The notes: generated from the sequence alone by a model not told the origin. DNA of 64,000 nucleotides from Ecdyonurus torrentis (GCA_949318235.1 OX439127.1:3267981-3331980), one strand, 5' to 3'; shown: positions 35,301-48,786, counted from the stretch's first letter. A program made the numbers and translations.

Positions 35301-38300
35301 CCTCTGTAACGTAAATCTAGGGTCGTTTTTGAATATTTTCTGCATTCTGTCTGTTTTCTTCTTTTTGTTGCCAGGCTAGAGCATTGAAAGTGCAGTTATA
35401 CGTGAGTTAACTAGGTCATAAGCAGTTGTAGTGCTGGTTTTTCCAAGTTGCCTCGCTCGCCGATCTCCAACCTGCCCGATTATCGTGTTTTACGTTGTAT
35501 TTGCGTAGCGTGTGACATTACATATATGCGTCAAAGCGTAATTTCAAAAAAACCAATTGAAAAACACTTATATTTTGTGAATAACATAGCTTAATTACGG
35601 CTTGTATGAATGTTAAACTTGGAAGAATTGATGTATTAAAGCGTCCGTATAGTGTATAGAAAATACACCTATTTTCGTGTCTTTAAGTCTAAGTAAATGT
35701 AGTAAAATTAATAGTACTGTATGAATAAAATATTGAAAAAAAAAGTCATAATTTTCTAATTTATATAAATAAACATTTAAAGTATCAGTTATATACAAAA
35801 TATATTGTAATATTTATAATATTTTTAATTTTATGATATATTTTATTTTTTATATATTTAATTTATGATTGTTCAATAGTAATTTGTATAATAATTAGTA
35901 CTGAAATTGATAAATAATATGAAATCACATGCCTCTGTAACGTAAATCTAGGGTCGTTTTTGAATATTTTCTGCATTCTGTCTGTTTTCTTCTTTTTGTT
36001 GCCAGGCTAGAGCATTGAAAGTGCAGTTATACGTGAGTTAACTAGGTCATAAGCAGTTGTAGTGCTGGTTTTTCCAAGTTGCCTCGCTCGCCGATCTCCA
36101 ACCTGCCCGATTATCGTGTTTTACGTTGTATTTGCGTAGCGTGTGACATTACATATATGCGTCAAAGCGTAATTTCAAAAAAACCAATTGAAAAACACTT
36201 ATATTTTGTGAATAACATAGCTTAATTACGGCTTGTATGAATGTTAAACTTGGAAGAATTGATGTATTAAAGCGTCCGTATAGTGTATAGAAAATACACC
36301 TATTTTCGTGTCTTTAAGTCTAAGTAAATGTAGTAAAATTAATAGTACTGTATGAATAAAATATTGAAAAAAAAAGTCATAATTTTCTAATTTATATAAA
36401 TAAACATTTAAAGTATCAGTTATATACAAAATATATTGTAATATTTATAATATTTTTAATTTTATGATATATTTTATTTTTTATATATTTAATTTATGAT
36501 TGTTCAATAGTAATTTGTATAATAATTAGTACTGAAATTGATAAATAATATGAAATCACATGCCTCTGTAACGTAAATCTAGGGTCGTTTTTGAATATTT
36601 TCTGCATTCTGTCTGTTTTCTTCTTTTTGTTGCCAGGCTAGAGCATTGAAAGTGCAGTTATACGTGAGTTAACTAGGTCATAAGCAGTTGTAGTGCTGGT
36701 TTTTCCAAGTTGCCTCGCTCGCCGATCTCCAACCTGCCCGATTATCGTGTTTTACGTTGTATTTGCGTAGCGTGTGACATTACATATATGCGTCAAAGCG
36801 TAATTTCAAAAAAACCAATTGAAAAACACTTATATTTTGTGAATAACATAGCTTAATTACGGCTTGTATGAATGTTAAACTTGGAAGAATTGATGTATTA
36901 AAGCGTCCGTATAGTGTATAGAAAATACACCTATTTTCGTGTCTTTAAGTCTAAGTAAATGTAGTAAAATTAATAGTACTGTATGAATAAAATATTGAAA
37001 AAAAAAGTCATAATTTTCTAATTTATATAAATAAACATTTAAAGTATCAGTTATATACAAAATATATTGTAATATTTATAATATTTTTAATTTTATGATA
37101 TATTTTATTTTTTATATATTTAATTTATGATTGTTCAATAGTAATTTGTATAATAATTAGTACTGAAATTGATAAATAATATGAAATCACATGCCTCTGT
37201 AACGTAAATCTAGGGTCGTTTTTGAATATTTTCTGCATTCTGTCTGTTTTCTTCTTTTTGTTGCCAGGCTAGAGCATTGAAAGTGCAGTTATACGTGAGT
37301 TAACTAGGTCATAAGCAGTTGTAGTGCTGGTTTTTCCAAGTTGCCTCGCTCGCCGATCTCCAACCTGCCCGATTATCGTGTTTTACGTTGTATTTGCGTA
37401 GCGTGTGACATTACATATATGCGTCAAAGCGTAATTTCAAAAAAACCAATTGAAAAACACTTATATTTTGTGAATAACATAGCTTAATTACGGCTTGTAT
37501 GAATGTTAAACTTGGAAGAATTGATGTATTAAAGCGTCCGTATAGTGTATAGAAAATACACCTATTTTCGTGTCTTTAAGTCTAAGTAAATGTAGTAAAA
37601 TTAATAGTACTGTATGAATAAAATATTGAAAAAAAAAGTCATAATTTTCTAATTTATATAAATAAACATTTAAAGTATCAGTTATATACAAAATATATTG
37701 TAATATTTATAATATTTTTAATTTTATGATATATTTTATTTTTTATATATTTAATTTATGATTGTTCAATAGTAATTTGTATAATAATTAGTACTGAAAT
37801 TGATAAATAATATGAAATCACATGCCTCTGTAACGTAAATCTAGGGTCGTTTTTGAATATTTTCTGCATTCTGTCTGTTTTCTTCTTTTTGTTGCCAGGC
37901 TAGAGCATTGAAAGTGCAGTTATACGTGAGTTAACTAGGTCATAAGCAGTTGTAGTGCTGGTTTTTCCAAGTTGCCTCGCTCGCCGATCTCCAACCTGCC
38001 CGATTATCGTGTTTTACGTTGTATTTGCGTAGCGTGTGACATTACATATATGCGTCAAAGCGTAATTTCAAAAAAACCAATTGAAAAACACTTATATTTT
38101 GTGAATAACATAGCTTAATTACGGCTTGTATGAATGTTAAACTTGGAAGAATTGATGTATTAAAGCGTCCGTATAGTGTATAGAAAATACACCTATTTTC
38201 GTGTCTTTAAGTCTAAGTAAATGTAGTAAAATTAATAGTACTGTATGAATAAAATATTGAAAAAAAAAGTCATAATTTTCTAATTTATATAAATAAACAT

Positions 38301-41300
38301 TTAAAGTATCAGTTATATACAAAATATATTGTAATATTTATAATATTTTTAATTTTATGATATATTTTATTTTTTATATATTTAATTTATGATTGTTCAA
38401 TAGTAATTTGTATAATAATTAGTACTGAAATTGATAAATAATATGAAATCACATGCCTCTGTAACGTAAATCTAGGGTCGTTTTTGAATATTTTCTGCAT
38501 TCTGTCTGTTTTCTTCTTTTTGTTGCCAGGCTAGAGCATTGAAAGTGCAGTTATACGTGAGTTAACTAGGTCATAAGCAGTTGTAGTGCTGGTTTTTCCA
38601 AGTTGCCTCGCTCGCCGATCTCCAACCTGCCCGATTATCGTGTTTTACGTTGTATTTGCGTAGCGTGTGACATTACATATATGCGTCAAAGCGTAATTTC
38701 AAAAAAACCAATTGAAAAACACTTATATTTTGTGAATAACATAGCTTAATTACGGCTTGTATGAATGTTAAACTTGGAAGAATTGATGTATTAAAGCGTC
38801 CGTATAGTGTATAGAAAATACACCTATTTTCGTGTCTTTAAGTCTAAGTAAATGTAGTAAAATTAATAGTACTGTATGAATAAAATATTGAAAAAAAAAG
38901 TCATAATTTTCTAATTTATATAAATAAACATTTAAAGTATCAGTTATATACAAAATATATTGTAATATTTATAATATTTTTAATTTTATGATATATTTTA
39001 TTTTTTATATATTTAATTTATGATTGTTCAATAGTAATTTGTATAATAATTAGTACTGAAATTGATAAATAATATGAAATCACATGCCTCTGTAACGTAA
39101 ATCTAGGGTCGTTTTTGAATATTTTCTGCATTCTGTCTGTTTTCTTCTTTTTGTTGCCAGGCTAGAGCATTGAAAGTGCAGTTATACGTGAGTTAACTAG
39201 GTCATAAGCAGTTGTAGTGCTGGTTTTTCCAAGTTGCCTCGCTCGCCGATCTCCAACCTGCCCGATTATCGTGTTTTACGTTGTATTTGCGTAGCGTGTG
39301 ACATTACATATATGCGTCAAAGCGTAATTTCAAAAAAACCAATTGAAAAACACTTATATTTTGTGAATAACATAGCTTAATTACGGCTTGTATGAATGTT
39401 AAACTTGGAAGAATTGATGTATTAAAGCGTCCGTATAGTGTATAGAAAATACACCTATTTTCGTGTCTTTAAGTCTAAGTAAATGTAGTAAAATTAATAG
39501 TACTGTATGAATAAAATATTGAAAAAAAAAGTCATAATTTTCTAATTTATATAAATAAACATTTAAAGTATCAGTTATATACAAAATATATTGTAATATT
39601 TATAATATTTTTAATTTTATGATATATTTTATTTTTTATATATTTAATTTATGATTGTTCAATAGTAATTTGTATAATAATTAGTACTGAAATTGATAAA
39701 TAATATGAAATCACATGCCTCTGTAACGTAAATCTAGGGTCGTTTTTGAATATTTTCTGCATTCTGTCTGTTTTCTTCTTTTTGTTGCCAGGCTAGAGCA
39801 TTGAAAGTGCAGTTATACGTGAGTTAACTAGGTCATAAGCAGTTGTAGTGCTGGTTTTTCCAAGTTGCCTCGCTCGCCGATCTCCAACCTGCCCGATTAT
39901 CGTGTTTTACGTTGTATTTGCGTAGCGTGTGACATTACATATATGCGTCAAAGCGTAATTTCAAAAAAACCAATTGAAAAACACTTATATTTTGTGAATA
40001 ACATAGCTTAATTACGGCTTGTATGAATGTTAAACTTGGAAGAATTGATGTATTAAAGCGTCCGTATAGTGTATAGAAAATACACCTATTTTCGTGTCTT
40101 TAAGTCTAAGTAAATGTAGTAAAATTAATAGTACTGTATGAATAAAATATTGAAAAAAAAAGTCATAATTTTCTAATTTATATAAATAAACATTTAAAGT
40201 ATCAGTTATATACAAAATATATTGTAATATTTATAATATTTTTAATTTTATGATATATTTTATTTTTTATATATTTAATTTATGATTGTTCAATAGTAAT
40301 TTGTATAATAATTAGTACTGAAATTGATAAATAATATGAAATCACATGCCTCTGTAACGTAAATCTAGGGTCGTTTTTGAATATTTTCTGCATTCTGTCT
40401 GTTTTCTTCTTTTTGTTGCCAGGCTAGAGCATTGAAAGTGCAGTTATACGTGAGTTAACTAGGTCATAAGCAGTTGTAGTGCTGGTTTTTCCAAGTTGCC
40501 TCGCTCGCCGATCTCCAACCTGCCCGATTATCGTGTTTTACGTTGTATTTGCGTAGCGTGTGACATTACATATATGCGTCAAAGCGTAATTTCAAAAAAA
40601 CCAATTGAAAAACACTTATATTTTGTGAATAACATAGCTTAATTACGGCTTGTATGAATGTTAAACTTGGAAGAATTGATGTATTAAAGCGTCCGTATAG
40701 TGTATAGAAAATACACCTATTTTCGTGTCTTTAAGTCTAAGTAAATGTAGTAAAATTAATAGTACTGTATGAATAAAATATTGAAAAAAAAAGTCATAAT
40801 TTTCTAATTTATATAAATAAACATTTAAAGTATCAGTTATATACAAAATATATTGTAATATTTATAATATTTTTAATTTTATGATATATTTTATTTTTTA
40901 TATATTTAATTTATGATTGTTCAATAGTAATTTGTATAATAATTAGTACTGAAATTGATAAATAATATGAAATCACATGCCTCTGTAACGTAAATCTAGG
41001 GTCGTTTTTGAATATTTTCTGCATTCTGTCTGTTTTCTTCTTTTTGTTGCCAGGCTAGAGCATTGAAAGTGCAGTTATACGTGAGTTAACTAGGTCATAA
41101 GCAGTTGTAGTGCTGGTTTTTCCAAGTTGCCTCGCTCGCCGATCTCCAACCTGCCCGATTATCGTGTTTTACGTTGTATTTGCGTAGCGTGTGACATTAC
41201 ATATATGCGTCAAAGCGTAATTTCAAAAAAACCAATTGAAAAACACTTATATTTTGTGAATAACATAGCTTAATTACGGCTTGTATGAATGTTAAACTTG

Positions 41301-44300
41301 GAAGAATTGATGTATTAAAGCGTCCGTATAGTGTATAGAAAATACACCTATTTTCGTGTCTTTAAGTCTAAGTAAATGTAGTAAAATTAATAGTACTGTA
41401 TGAATAAAATATTGAAAAAAAAAGTCATAATTTTCTAATTTATATAAATAAACATTTAAAGTATCAGTTATATACAAAATATATTGTAATATTTATAATA
41501 TTTTTAATTTTATGATATATTTTATTTTTTATATATTTAATTTATGATTGTTCAATAGTAATTTGTATAATAATTAGTACTGAAATTGATAAATAATATG
41601 AAATCACATGCCTCTGTAACGTAAATCTAGGGTCGTTTTTGAATATTTTCTGCATTCTGTCTGTTTTCTTCTTTTTGTTGCCAGGCTAGAGCATTGAAAG
41701 TGCAGTTATACGTGAGTTAACTAGGTCATAAGCAGTTGTAGTGCTGGTTTTTCCAAGTTGCCTCGCTCGCCGATCTCCAACCTGCCCGATTATCGTGTTT
41801 TACGTTGTATTTGCGTAGCGTGTGACATTACATATATGCGTCAAAGCGTAATTTCAAAAAAACCAATTGAAAAACACTTATATTTTGTGAATAACATAGC
41901 TTAATTACGGCTTGTATGAATGTTAAACTTGGAAGAATTGATGTATTAAAGCGTCCGTATAGTGTATAGAAAATACACCTATTTTCGTGTCTTTAAGTCT
42001 AAGTAAATGTAGTAAAATTAATAGTACTGTATGAATAAAATATTGAAAAAAAAAGTCATAATTTTCTAATTTATATAAATAAACATTTAAAGTATCAGTT
42101 ATATACAAAATATATTGTAATATTTATAATATTTTTAATTTTATGATATATTTTATTTTTTATATATTTAATTTATGATTGTTCAATAGTAATTTGTATA
42201 ATAATTAGTACTGAAATTGATAAATAATATGAAATCACATGCCTCTGTAACGTAAATCTAGGGTCGTTTTTGAATATTTTCTGCATTCTGTCTGTTTTCT
42301 TCTTTTTGTTGCCAGGCTAGAGCATTGAAAGTGCAGTTATACGTGAGTTAACTAGGTCATAAGCAGTTGTAGTGCTGGTTTTTCCAAGTTGCCTCGCTCG
42401 CCGATCTCCAACCTGCCCGATTATCGTGTTTTACGTTGTATTTGCGTAGCGTGTGACATTACATATATGCGTCAAAGCGTAATTTCAAAAAAACCAATTG
42501 AAAAACACTTATATTTTGTGAATAACATAGCTTAATTACGGCTTGTATGAATGTTAAACTTGGAAGAATTGATGTATTAAAGCGTCCGTATAGTGTATAG
42601 AAAATACACCTATTTTCGTGTCTTTAAGTCTAAGTAAATGTAGTAAAATTAATAGTACTGTATGAATAAAATATTGAAAAAAAAAGTCATAATTTTCTAA
42701 TTTATATAAATAAACATTTAAAGTATCAGTTATATACAAAATATATTGTAATATTTATAATATTTTTAATTTTATGATATATTTTATTTTTTATATATTT
42801 AATTTATGATTGTTCAATAGTAATTTGTATAATAATTAGTACTGAAATTGATAAATAATATGAAATCACATGCCTCTGTAACGTAAATCTAGGGTCGTTT
42901 TTGAATATTTTCTGCATTCTGTCTGTTTTCTTCTTTTTGTTGCCAGGCTAGAGCATTGAAAGTGCAGTTATACGTGAGTTAACTAGGTCATAAGCAGTTG
43001 TAGTGCTGGTTTTTCCAAGTTGCCTCGCTCGCCGATCTCCAACCTGCCCGATTATCGTGTTTTACGTTGTATTTGCGTAGCGTGTGACATTACATATATG
43101 CGTCAAAGCGTAATTTCAAAAAAACCAATTGAAAAACACTTATATTTTGTGAATAACATAGCTTAATTACGGCTTGTATGAATGTTAAACTTGGAAGAAT
43201 TGATGTATTAAAGCGTCCGTATAGTGTATAGAAAATACACCTATTTTCGTGTCTTTAAGTCTAAGTAAATGTAGTAAAATTAATAGTACTGTATGAATAA
43301 AATATTGAAAAAAAAAGTCATAATTTTCTAATTTATATAAATAAACATTTAAAGTATCAGTTATATACAAAATATATTGTAATATTTATAATATTTTTAA
43401 TTTTATGATATATTTTATTTTTTATATATTTAATTTATGATTGTTCAATAGTAATTTGTATAATAATTAGTACTGAAATTGATAAATAATATGAAATCAC
43501 ATGCCTCTGTAACGTAAATCTAGGGTCGTTTTTGAATATTTTCTGCATTCTGTCTGTTTTCTTCTTTTTGTTGCCAGGCTAGAGCATTGAAAGTGCAGTT
43601 ATACGTGAGTTAACTAGGTCATAAGCAGTTGTAGTGCTGGTTTTTCCAAGTTGCCTCGCTCGCCGATCTCCAACCTGCCCGATTATCGTGTTTTACGTTG
43701 TATTTGCGTAGCGTGTGACATTACATATATGCGTCAAAGCGTAATTTCAAAAAAACCAATTGAAAAACACTTATATTTTGTGAATAACATAGCTTAATTA
43801 CGGCTTGTATGAATGTTAAACTTGGAAGAATTGATGTATTAAAGCGTCCGTATAGTGTATAGAAAATACACCTATTTTCGTGTCTTTAAGTCTAAGTAAA
43901 TGTAGTAAAATTAATAGTACTGTATGAATAAAATATTGAAAAAAAAAGTCATAATTTTCTAATTTATATAAATAAACATTTAAAGTATCAGTTATATACA
44001 AAATATATTGTAATATTTATAATATTTTTAATTTTATGATATATTTTATTTTTTATATATTTAATTTATGATTGTTCAATAGTAATTTGTATAATAATTA
44101 GTACTGAAATTGATAAATAATATGAAATCACATGCCTCTGTAACGTAAATCTAGGGTCGTTTTTGAATATTTTCTGCATTCTGTCTGTTTTCTTCTTTTT
44201 GTTGCCAGGCTAGAGCATTGAAAGTGCAGTTATACGTGAGTTAACTAGGTCATAAGCAGTTGTAGTGCTGGTTTTTCCAAGTTGCCTCGCTCGCCGATCT

Positions 44301-45727
44301 CCAACCTGCCCGATTATCGTGTTTTACGTTGTATTTGCGTAGCGTGTGACATTACATATATGCGTCAAAGCGTAATTTCAAAAAAACCAATTGAAAAACA
44401 CTTATATTTTGTGAATAACATAGCTTAATTACGGCTTGTATGAATGTTAAACTTGGAAGAATTGATGTATTAAAGCGTCCGTATAGTGTATAGAAAATAC
44501 ACCTATTTTCGTGTCTTTAAGTCTAAGTAAATGTAGTAAAATTAATAGTACTGTATGAATAAAATATTGAAAAAAAAAGTCATAATTTTCTAATTTATAT
44601 AAATAAACATTTAAAGTATCAGTTATATACAAAATATATTGTAATATTTATAATATTTTTAATTTTATGATATATTTTATTTTTTATATATTTAATTTAT
44701 GATTGTTCAATAGTAATTTGTATAATAATTAGTACTGAAATTGATAAATAATATGAAATCACATGCCTCTGTAACGTAAATCTAGGGTCGTTTTTGAATA
44801 TTTTCTGCATTCTGTCTGTTTTCTTCTTTTTGTTGCCAGGCTAGAGCATTGAAAGTGCAGTTATACGTGAGTTAACTAGGTCATAAGCAGTTGTAGTGCT
44901 GGTTTTTCCAAGTTGCCTCGCTCGCCGATCTCCAACCTGCCCGATTATCGTGTTTTACGTTGTATTTGCGTAGCGTGTGACATTACATATATGCGTCAAA
45001 GCGTAATTTCAAAAAAACCAATTGAAAAACACTTATATTTTGTGAATAACATAGCTTAATTACGGCTTGTATGAATGTTAAACTTGGAAGAATTGATGTA
45101 TTAAAGCGTCCGTATAGTGTATAGAAAATACACCTATTTTCGTGTCTTTAAGTCTAAGTAAATGTAGTAAAATTAATAGTACTGTATGAATAAAATATTG
45201 AAAAAAAAAGTCATAATTTTCTAATTTATATAAATAAACATTTAAAGTATCAGTTATATACAAAATATATTGTAATATTTATAATATTTTTAATTTTATG
45301 ATATATTTTATTTTTTATATATTTAATTTATGATTGTTCAATAGTAATTTGTATAATAATTAGTACTGAAATTGATAAATAATATGAAATCACATGCCTC
45401 TGTAACGTAAATCTAGGGTCGTTTTTGAATATTTTCTGCATTCTGTCTGTTTTCTTCTTTTTGTTGCCAGGCTAGAGCATTGAAAGTGCAGTTATACGTG
45501 AGTTAACTAGGTCATAAGCAGTTGTAGTGCTGGTTTTTCCAAGTTGCCTCGCTCGCCGATCTCCAACCTGCCCGATTATCGTGTTTTACGTTGTATTTGC
45601 GTAGCGTGTGACATTACATATATGCGTCAAAGCGTAATTTCAAAAAAACCAATTGAAAAACACTTATATTTTGTGAATAACATAGCTTAATTACGGCTTG
45701 TATGAATGTTAAACTTGGAAGAATTGA
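20356..45727. repeat. 631-bp satellite array, 40 full units plus a partial unit
   Basis: Head-to-tail units of 631 bp begin at 20356 (ACGTTGTATTTGCG) and recur at 20987 and so on. The 40th full unit ends at 45587 and a 140-bp piece of the 41st runs into the gap. Every copy carries the same 61-codon minus-strand frame, and I noticed no substitutions, only one 8-bp deletion. Each unit is mostly AT-rich but contains a more GC-balanced stretch of about 240 bp (20804-21042 in the first unit), including CGCTCGCCGATCTCC and CCTGCCCGATTATCG. Such homogeneity fits recent amplification or gene-conversion turnover. I found no convincing tRNA, snRNA or 5S gene in the unit, and no identity to rDNA spacer can be claimed. 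Confidence 0.97.
32345..32967. repeat. Satellite unit 20, 8-bp shorter variant
   Basis: This unit is 623 bp. The bases CGTGTTTT between CCCGATTAT and ACGTTGTA are missing at 32967/32968. It is the only length variant seen among 40 units. Confidence 0.9.
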
Positions 45728-45927
45728 NNNNNNNNNNNNNNNNNNNNNNNNNNNNNNNNNNNNNNNNNNNNNNNNNNNNNNNNNNNNNNNNNNNNNNNNN
45801 NNNNNNNNNNNNNNNNNNNNNNNNNNNNNNNNNNNNNNNNNNNNNNNNNNNNNNNNNNNNNNNNNNNNNNNNNNNNNNNNNNNNNNNNNNNNNNNNNNNN
45901 NNNNNNNNNNNNNNNNNNNNNNNNNNN
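45728..45927. other. Assembly gap, 200 N
   Basis: Exactly 200 ambiguous bases, which is typical of a fixed-length scaffold join rather than a measured gap. The left side is inside a satellite unit and the right side is unrelated sequence, so the true array is probably longer. Confidence 0.97.
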
Positions 45928-45944
45928 CTGGTCACTTCTATCAA

Positions 45945-46210
45945 TCACAGCATAACTAATTTACCTAATGGAGTTTATCAGGTTAGCTCGCGGGGAAAGC
46001 TAAGGCTTCCTTTACCTATATATAATATATCATTTATTTATATATATATAGTAATAAGTAATTACCTTTATATTATTTAACATTACGCTTATGAGGAACA
46101 ACACGTTTTTTTTATTATTATTTTTTTTTTTTTTGCAATTTTGTAGAAAATTACTCAAACGATTTCGTTCGGATATATTTGAAAAATACTAATCGAGGTC
46201 GGTTTTAAAA
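45945..46210 (+). repeat. Dispersed repeat, related to 18850-19040
   Basis: It shares AATGGAGTTTATCAG, GCTCGCGGGG and ACGCTTATG followed by a T-run, in order, with 18850-19040. Diverged, with an AT-rich insertion at 46015-46080. Confidence 0.45.
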
Positions 46211-46309
46211 ATTCTGCAAAAAGTTCTATGCTTTAAAACACGAAAAATTACGTTTACTCAGTAAACCTTTTTTTTTTGTGTTTTAAGGCATAGAAATTTT
46301 TGCAGGAAT
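46211..46309. repeat. Hairpin of about 99 nt
   Basis: The arms ATTCTGCAAAAAGTTCTATG (46211 on, continuing through CTTTAAAACAC) and the inverse ending TTTTTGCAGGAAT at about 46309 pair with a few mismatches around a 20-bp loop that itself contains GTTTACTCAGTAAAC. Confidence 0.65.
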
Positions 46310-47164
46310 TTAAATATCGACAACATCTATTGCGTTATTTAACTCTGCAGTTGCTACTTTATTTAGTTTTTTGTTTGGTTTTTGTTTATTTCTGTTTATA
46401 ATAAATTGTTACTTTAAAATATTGTGAACTATATTTAATTATTTTCACTGTATTCTGTGTGTTTTATTATAATATAATTAAATATAATGATAATAATTAT
46501 TATTATTATTATAATTATAAAAAATATTAAATATTATTTAATATTTTTTATAATAATGATAAGCAATTATTTAAGTTTAAATTAATTATAATACAAATTT
46601 TATGTTTGGTGTTTGTTTTATTTATTATATTATTTATAAAAAAATTATTTGTAAATTGTATATTATTATTATTTATTTATTATAAATAAAATAAAAATTT
46701 ATTTTATTAATTGAAATCAATCATAGAATAAAGTGGATGTTTAAATTACAAAATGATAGAGAATTTAAAGTAAGTAAAAAATTAAAGTTGGAAATTCTGA
46801 AAGGCGTGAAATATGACAAGAACTTCAAGTGTAACCTAACATTGCATACTTTTACTAGAGATCACTTATCAACTTATTGAACCTAACCAAATCACGAAGT
46901 GAAAATGTTTATTAGTAAAGGCATAGAAAACATAAAACTTCACATTTAAAGCCAGGGTAAACACTTGAGATAAAAGTGCATTTTATTCCATAATATAGTA
47001 GGGTGGGTCGACCCAAGTTGAGTGATGGTCATTCGTGATTCGACCTACCCGCGGTCCTCCGTGCGCCGTATATCGCGTAAAAACTAAAAACCGCGTGACG
47101 TCACCCGTGACCTACTTGATGCTGTGCCATTGGCGTTTGGCTGTAAATAGAGGTTTGCGAGAAT
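46310..47164. other. AT-rich intergenic DNA, then a short GC-rich segment
   Basis: 46330-46980 is AT-rich with no gene. From about 46998 the sequence becomes GC-rich and holds a small inverted pair (GGGTGGGTCGACC with TTCGACCTACCC, 47004-47050). No protein family was recognised. Confidence 0.5.
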
Positions 47165-48065
47165 TGCTGCCGTATTTCTGTTTTTTAATGCAGTGCTTTC
47201 AAATTTTATATTTAAAGTTAAAAAAAAACAAAGTAAATGAATCAGGTCATCGTTTGTCGGTATTGTAAGTGGATCGCGAGCCGTGGCGGTGCAAACAGGT
47301 GAGATGTGCGCGAGTACAGGTGTTGTCGGGACAAGCAAGGCAAAAAATTGAGTTATCCGATTTCAGCCATGAAGGTGTCAATTTATAGGTAACTTGACGT
47401 GCCAAAAACAATGGTGGTAATTAAAAATTTGCATCTTCAACCCTTATCGAGATTAAGGATATTTCACCCCAAAAAACTAATTTTTGGGTGAACTATACAT
47501 AATCTCAATGTGGGTTGGAGATGCGAGTTTTTAAATATTTACATTGTCTTTGGTATGGAAAATTACTCAGGAGGGCTACCTTGTTGCACTCACATACGAG
47601 AACTTTAATTTTGGGGGTGAAATACCCCTAATCTCGATCAGGGTGGAAATTGAACATTTTTAATTACTGCCATTGTCTTAGGCACGGAAAATTACCCAGG
47701 TAAGAGTCTTTGTTGCACTCGGATACGAGAACTTTAATTTCGGGGGTGAACTACCCCTAATCTCGATAAGGGTTGAAGATGCAAATTTTTAATTACCGCC
47801 ATTGTTTTTGGCACGTCAAGTTACCTATAAATTGACACCTTCATGGCTGAAATCGGATAACTCTATTTTTTGCCTTGCTTGTCCCGACAACACCTGTACT
47901 CGCGCACATCTGACCTGTTTGCACCGCCACGGCCCGCGATCCACTTACAATACCGACATACGGTGACCTGATTCATTTACTTTTTTTTTTTTTTTTTAAC
48001 TTTAAATACAAAATTTGAAAGCACTTTTGATAATTGCTAATAGCGAACAGAAAACCGCCATCTGT
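47165..48065. mobile_element. Fold-back element with internal tandem repeats
   Basis: The long inverted arms are 47192-47473 and 47742-48026. Matching blocks include CGTGCCAAAAACAATGG with CCATTGTTTTTGGCACG, and ATTTCAGCCATGAAGG with CCTTCATGGCTGAAAT. Weaker similarity extends out to about 47165 and 48065. Between the arms a unit of about 129 bp is tandemly repeated (CCCCTAATCTCGAT at 47625 and again at 47754; TTGTTGCACTC and ATACGAGAACTTTAATTT twice). No transposase is encoded. This layout, long arms around tandem repeats, is typical of fold-back transposons. Confidence 0.75.
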
Positions 48066-48109
48066 ATGGGGTGCGCGACGAGAAAAAGCAACCCCCTCGA
48101 CCATAACAC

Positions 48110-48365
48110 CGCCCCCGGAACGACTGACGAAGCCGCACGGACCCCGGCACCCCTGAAACCCTTTTCAGGGTCCAACCTCGGAAACCACGGAAAAAAGTCA
48201 CCCTGCGGATTCGAAACCCTTGCGACGAGACGATTCGAGCCCACGGACCCCCGCACCCCTGGGACCCTTTTCAGGGTCCGTCGTGCAGAACAACGGAAAA
48301 AAGTCGCCATGCATATTCGGGACCCTTGGTACGAGCCCCGTCGAGCGCCCCTACCCGGATTAACC
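48110..48365. repeat. GC-rich tandem repeat, about 105-bp unit
   Basis: The blocks CACGGACCCC, GCACCCCTG, CCCTTTTCAGGGTCC and ACGGAAAAAAGTC occur twice, starting near 48136 and 48241. The unit has a perfect 7-bp-stem hairpin (GGACCCTTTTCAGGGTCC, 48264-48281). Composition is far above the local GC level. Open frames exist on both strands, but the repeat structure and lack of a known domain argue against a gene. Confidence 0.65.
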
Positions 48366-48522
48366 GCAGCATAAATAAACTGGGTAAAGAAGTTGACATG
48401 GAAACACTGATTGAACAGGGTGAAGATAAGTACGAAAAAGATGAAGATGATGAGGCGGAAGACGAGCCAATGACCCAAGGAAATGATGATGTGCTAATGT
48501 GCCTCTATTTGTCTATTTGTCT
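48366..48522 (+). pseudogene. Coding-like 157-bp fragment, direct copy at 51063
   Basis: GCAGCATAAATAAACTGGGT and about 135 further bases recur at 51065-51221 with about 93 percent identity. In the plus frame this copy reads INKLGKEVDMETLIEQGEDK followed by an acidic Glu/Asp tract and EPMTQGNDDVLMCL. The second copy has the same frame with a stop after EQGEDE. This looks like an exon or transposon-ORF fragment spread as a repeat. I do not recognise the protein. The two copies bracket the H1 gene. Confidence 0.55.
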
Positions 48523-48786
48523 GATTGCGCGGGCTCGCTCGATGCAGTTGCTATTGTACTGTCCGCTTCTTGTTCAAAGAAGGGATCTGAGGCTTAAATG
48601 GCTAAAATTTCAATTAGGGGTTACTTAGTCATACGTGGTTTGCATGCCTCCCTTCCTTTACCCGAAAATTGATTGAGTGCATATAGAAATACTGAACAGA
48701 GGGGAATTAAGAAAGGAAAAAAAAAAATTTAATGCAATTGTCCTGCTGATATGCCGCAAGTTAGACTCTCAGTGAGTGCGAGTGGT

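Noticed and set aside
20477..45263. 61-codon minus-strand frame in every satellite unit as a conserved small protein family
   Set aside because: Identity follows from the homogeneity of the DNA unit, not from selection on protein. Composition is what AT-rich DNA gives and there is no start context or signal worth calling.
20356..45727. CRISPR array or phage-type repeat
   Set aside because: The units are 631 bp with no variable spacers, in a eukaryotic context.
45687..46080. Open frames running through the N gap
   Set aside because: They consist mostly of unknown residues.
48002..48478. 158-codon minus-strand frame and 119-codon plus frame
   Set aside because: They cover the fold-back end and the GC-rich tandem segment. 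Repeat-derived, with no known domain.
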